Source of the DNA: Myxococcales bacterium
GTDB taxonomy: Bacteria; Myxococcota_C; UBA6777
Length of the DNA stretch: 6,985 bases
Direction: 5' to 3'
NCBI GenBank assembly: GCA_027005175.1
Contig: JALTMC010000223.1
Location: 1 to 6,985, forward strand
The position numbers were made by a program, and so were the translations under genes. This document shows positions 5,339 to 6,985 of this stretch, in pieces (within the stretch, counting starts at the first letter, position 1; the number at the start of each line of letters is the position of its first letter). Below the pieces are notes generated by a model, which did no database searches, was not told the origin of the DNA, and worked only from the letters and a program-made list of their open reading frames with translations.

Positions 5339-6985
5339 AGGAGAAGACGACCTTTCCATTTTCGAGAAAGACCTTGAGTTTTGTGAAGTGTTGTTCTTGC
5401 AAGAGTGACTTCATCCGAAGAATTCGTCGCTTTAACTGTTTGGGTGTGATGTTGTCATGCCAGTGGCTTGTCACCACAAGTGAAATAGTTTTTTGGTGGG
5501 AGAATGCCTGGATGATTGGGGCATAGTTTTGGTAGATCTGAACCGGAACAGGCTTTCCTTGAGGGCGGTTGGTGGTTGCGAGGTTGAGTCCCAATCCAAA
5601 GTAGAGTCCAAGCGCAAGGATGATAACCAAGCCTAAAAAATAGATAGGCTTGGTCTGTTCCACCTGGAGCCTGATTCGTCTCAGAACGGAATCCTGCTCT
5701 TTTTCTACTCTGGACTGTATCTCGTTTGGAGGAAACATTTGAATGAGATTGTCGATCTTTGCATCAATCTCCTCCTTCGTCGAAATCGTCTTTTGTGCTC
5801 CTTCCACCGATGTTGTTGAAGATCGTTTTGGAGACCGTGTCCCTGCTTCCAATACGGATTGCTCCTGCCCTTGTACAGACTGTTTGTGAACGTCATCTGC
5901 TGGAGTAGGGCTACTTTGGATTGGAGTCTCGGACTGTGGGGACTCTGGCTTTGCCTCATGAAAGGTGGCTCTTCCTTGTGGCAGGATTGGGCGACGAGCG
6001 GCAGCTTTTGCTGCCTCGCTTTTCTGCACAGCGAAGGGGGGTTCTGTTGTCTCCACAACCAGTGTTTTTACCTTGGTTTTGGGTGGCTGAGGGGAGCCTG
6101 ATCTGTCTCGAAGCTTTCGAATTCGGGCACGCTCTGCTGTATCTGCGATCAGCGTCTTCACCTTCGCTTTCTTTCTCGCTTTCTTTCTTCTCTTGGGAGC
6201 AGCTTTGGCTGACTTGGAAGTTTCGCGGTGCTCCTCTTTCTGGTCAGATTGTGCTTGCTCTGGGTTTGACGAAGTCTTAGAGGGCTGAAACAAAGGGGAG
6301 GTTGCTTTCTTCCTTTGTGTTGAGGGAAGGGGGAGGCCTGTTGCAGGCTTCTTTTCTTGTGTTGAGGGAAGGGGGAGGCCCGTTACGACTCTTATATCTT
6401 TTGGAGCACTGATGGTGAGAGTTCCGAAGGAGTCCCGTCGTTTTCGCAAACTTTTCTTTTGATGTGGAAGTATCCGTCGTTTGAAAGCCTGAATCTCACT
6501 TGGTGGTGTTCTCTTCTTTTCTGGCTGAAGCTGATCTCGCTGTCTTGCTTGTTTGTTCTGCTCTATCTGATTGGGAGGTTCCTGCATCTCAGGTTGACTG
6601 GCGGTATGGAGTAACACTTGCTGAAGATAGGACCACAAGCGTGCTGCAGGAAATGTGGGGTTGAACTGCTCTTGTTTGAAGAGCCACTGACGGACTTGTT
6701 CTTTTCCCTCCTCGGGAGATGTCGTGAAGGAGGCACGCTCCATCGCAAGTTGAAATCGCGCAGACAAGCTAGGATCAGCAAGGGAGCGTCGTAAGGAGGT
6801 TGTGTCTTTCTCCCTTATAAACATGAGTCGAAGCTGGTTGAGTACTTTGTTGGTATCCCACAAGCGGGCATCTGTTGCAGGTGGCAATGGTTTTGGAGTA
6901 CTCTCCACCGCCTGTGCGAGCGTCTCTCTTTTGGACAAGGTGAGTGAGGATGGAAGCTCTCGTCGAGGGCTGCGCGAAAGGAGTT
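5307..6985 (-). CDS. Long basic Pro-rich protein with one C-terminal-proximal transmembrane segment; N-terminus probably outside window
   Basis: I do not recognise a named family. The frame ends at TGA (5309-5307) and stays open to the right edge. The only start candidate considered inside is TTG at 6938, without a ribosome binding site, so the true start is probably beyond 6985. Numbering from that TTG (543 residues): 25-112 looks like a helical folded domain. 113-385 is Pro/Gln/Ser/Lys-rich and probably disordered, with a 14-residue tandem repeat (186-213), a basic block KRRKKARKKAKVK (249-261) and KVKTL..[DE]T.E twice at 259 and 289. A charged, probably helical stretch (385-430) precedes a single membrane span at 432-454. 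The last 89 residues form a small domain with a helix and LKVFLENGKVVFSY. Basic residues just before the span suggest N-terminus in the cytoplasm and C-terminal domain outside. I infer an envelope-anchored regulatory or scaffold role only from this layout. Its 3' end is duplicated at 5234-5265. Confidence 0.8.
   Translation of the reverse strand, partial: LLSRSPRRELPSSLTLSKRETLAQAVESTPKPLPPATDARLWDTNKVLNQLRLMFIREKDTTSLRRSLADPSLSARFQLAMERASFTTSPEEGKEQVRQWLFKQEQFNPTFPAARLWSYLQQVLLHTASQPEMQEPPNQIEQNKQARQRDQLQPEKKRTPPSEIQAFKRRILPHQKKSLRKRRDSFGTLTISAPKDIRVVTGLPLPSTQEKKPATGLPLPSTQRKKATSPLFQPSKTSSNPEQAQSDQKEEHRETSKSAKAAPKRRKKARKKAKVKTLIADTAERARIRKLRDRSGSPQPPKTKVKTLVVETTEPPFAVQKSEAAKAAARRPILPQGRATFHEAKPESPQSETPIQSSPTPADDVHKQSVQGQEQSVLEAGTRSPKRSSTTSVEGAQKTISTKEEIDAKIDNLIQMFPPNEIQSRVEKEQDSVLRRIRLQVEQTKPIYFLGLVIILALGLYFGLGLNLATTNRPQGKPVPVQIYQNYAPIIQAFSHQKTISLVVTSHWHDNITPKQLKRRILRMKSLLQEQHFTKLKVFLENGKVVFSYSLRMKSEMR
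6300..6383 (-). repeat. Two tandem 42 bp units encoding a 14-residue repeat
   Basis: Within the minus-strand gene, two adjacent 42-base units encode TGLPLPSTQEKKPA and TGLPLPSTQRKKAT. The DNA is near-identical across the first 27 or so bases of each unit. This is an in-frame tandem duplication in a disordered linker. It has no insert between the copies and a different length, so it is unlike the 73 bp events at the gene ends. Confidence 0.85.

Noticed and set aside
5109-5408. 99-residue plus-strand frame across the convergent intergenic region
   Set aside because: It is made of duplicated segments and antisense coding sequence, with no ribosome binding site or domain.

Overview
The window is about half G+C and reads as a chromosomal segment of a bacterium from the former Deltaproteobacteria, most likely Myxococcota or a relative. 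This is an inference from gene content: a degenerate receiver joined to a DUF4388/PATAN domain, a Cys-rich secreted protein with MopE-type metal-binding motifs, and long Pro/Ser-rich regulatory-type proteins. No rRNA, tRNA, phage gene, transposase or cas gene was seen.

Layout. Positions 1-2481 (minus) hold one long reading frame that runs off the left edge: a pseudo-receiver, a DUF4388 domain and a very long acidic Ser/Pro-rich tail. A divergent intergenic region (2482-2824) separates it from an orphan plus-strand ccmB (2825-3505), the membrane subunit of the cytochrome c maturation ABC exporter. Next come a Cys-rich probable lipoprotein with MopE-like motifs (3809-4708) and a 75-residue four-cysteine protein (4772-4999), both on the plus strand. 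A convergent minus-strand frame (5307 to beyond 6985) encodes a long basic, Pro-rich protein with one membrane span near its C-terminus.

The most unusual signal lies between genes. Three of the four gene 3' ends inside the window (ccmB, the four-Cys gene and the minus-strand membrane-protein gene) have their last 26-34 coding bases, stop codon included, copied again immediately downstream. There are five duplication events. Each duplicates 32-37 bp of local sequence around an unrelated 36-41 bp insert, and duplicate plus insert adds up to 73, 75, 73, 71 and 73 bp. The copies interlock so that an ancestral sequence and an order of events can be read out, and four of the five pairs are identical. 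A repeat-length target duplication around a spacer-length unique insert is what CRISPR spacer integration produces, but here the targets are ordinary gene ends that differ from locus to locus. I propose off-array Cas1-Cas2-like integration, or an unknown integrase with the same geometry, acting at gene 3' ends. Assembly artefact and unusual slippage are the main alternatives.

The genes do not form an obvious pathway. The two minus-strand proteins look like regulatory or scaffold proteins. The plus-strand genes share no clear function beyond possible links to metal or redox chemistry (haem export, a putative metal-binding lipoprotein, a Cys4 protein).
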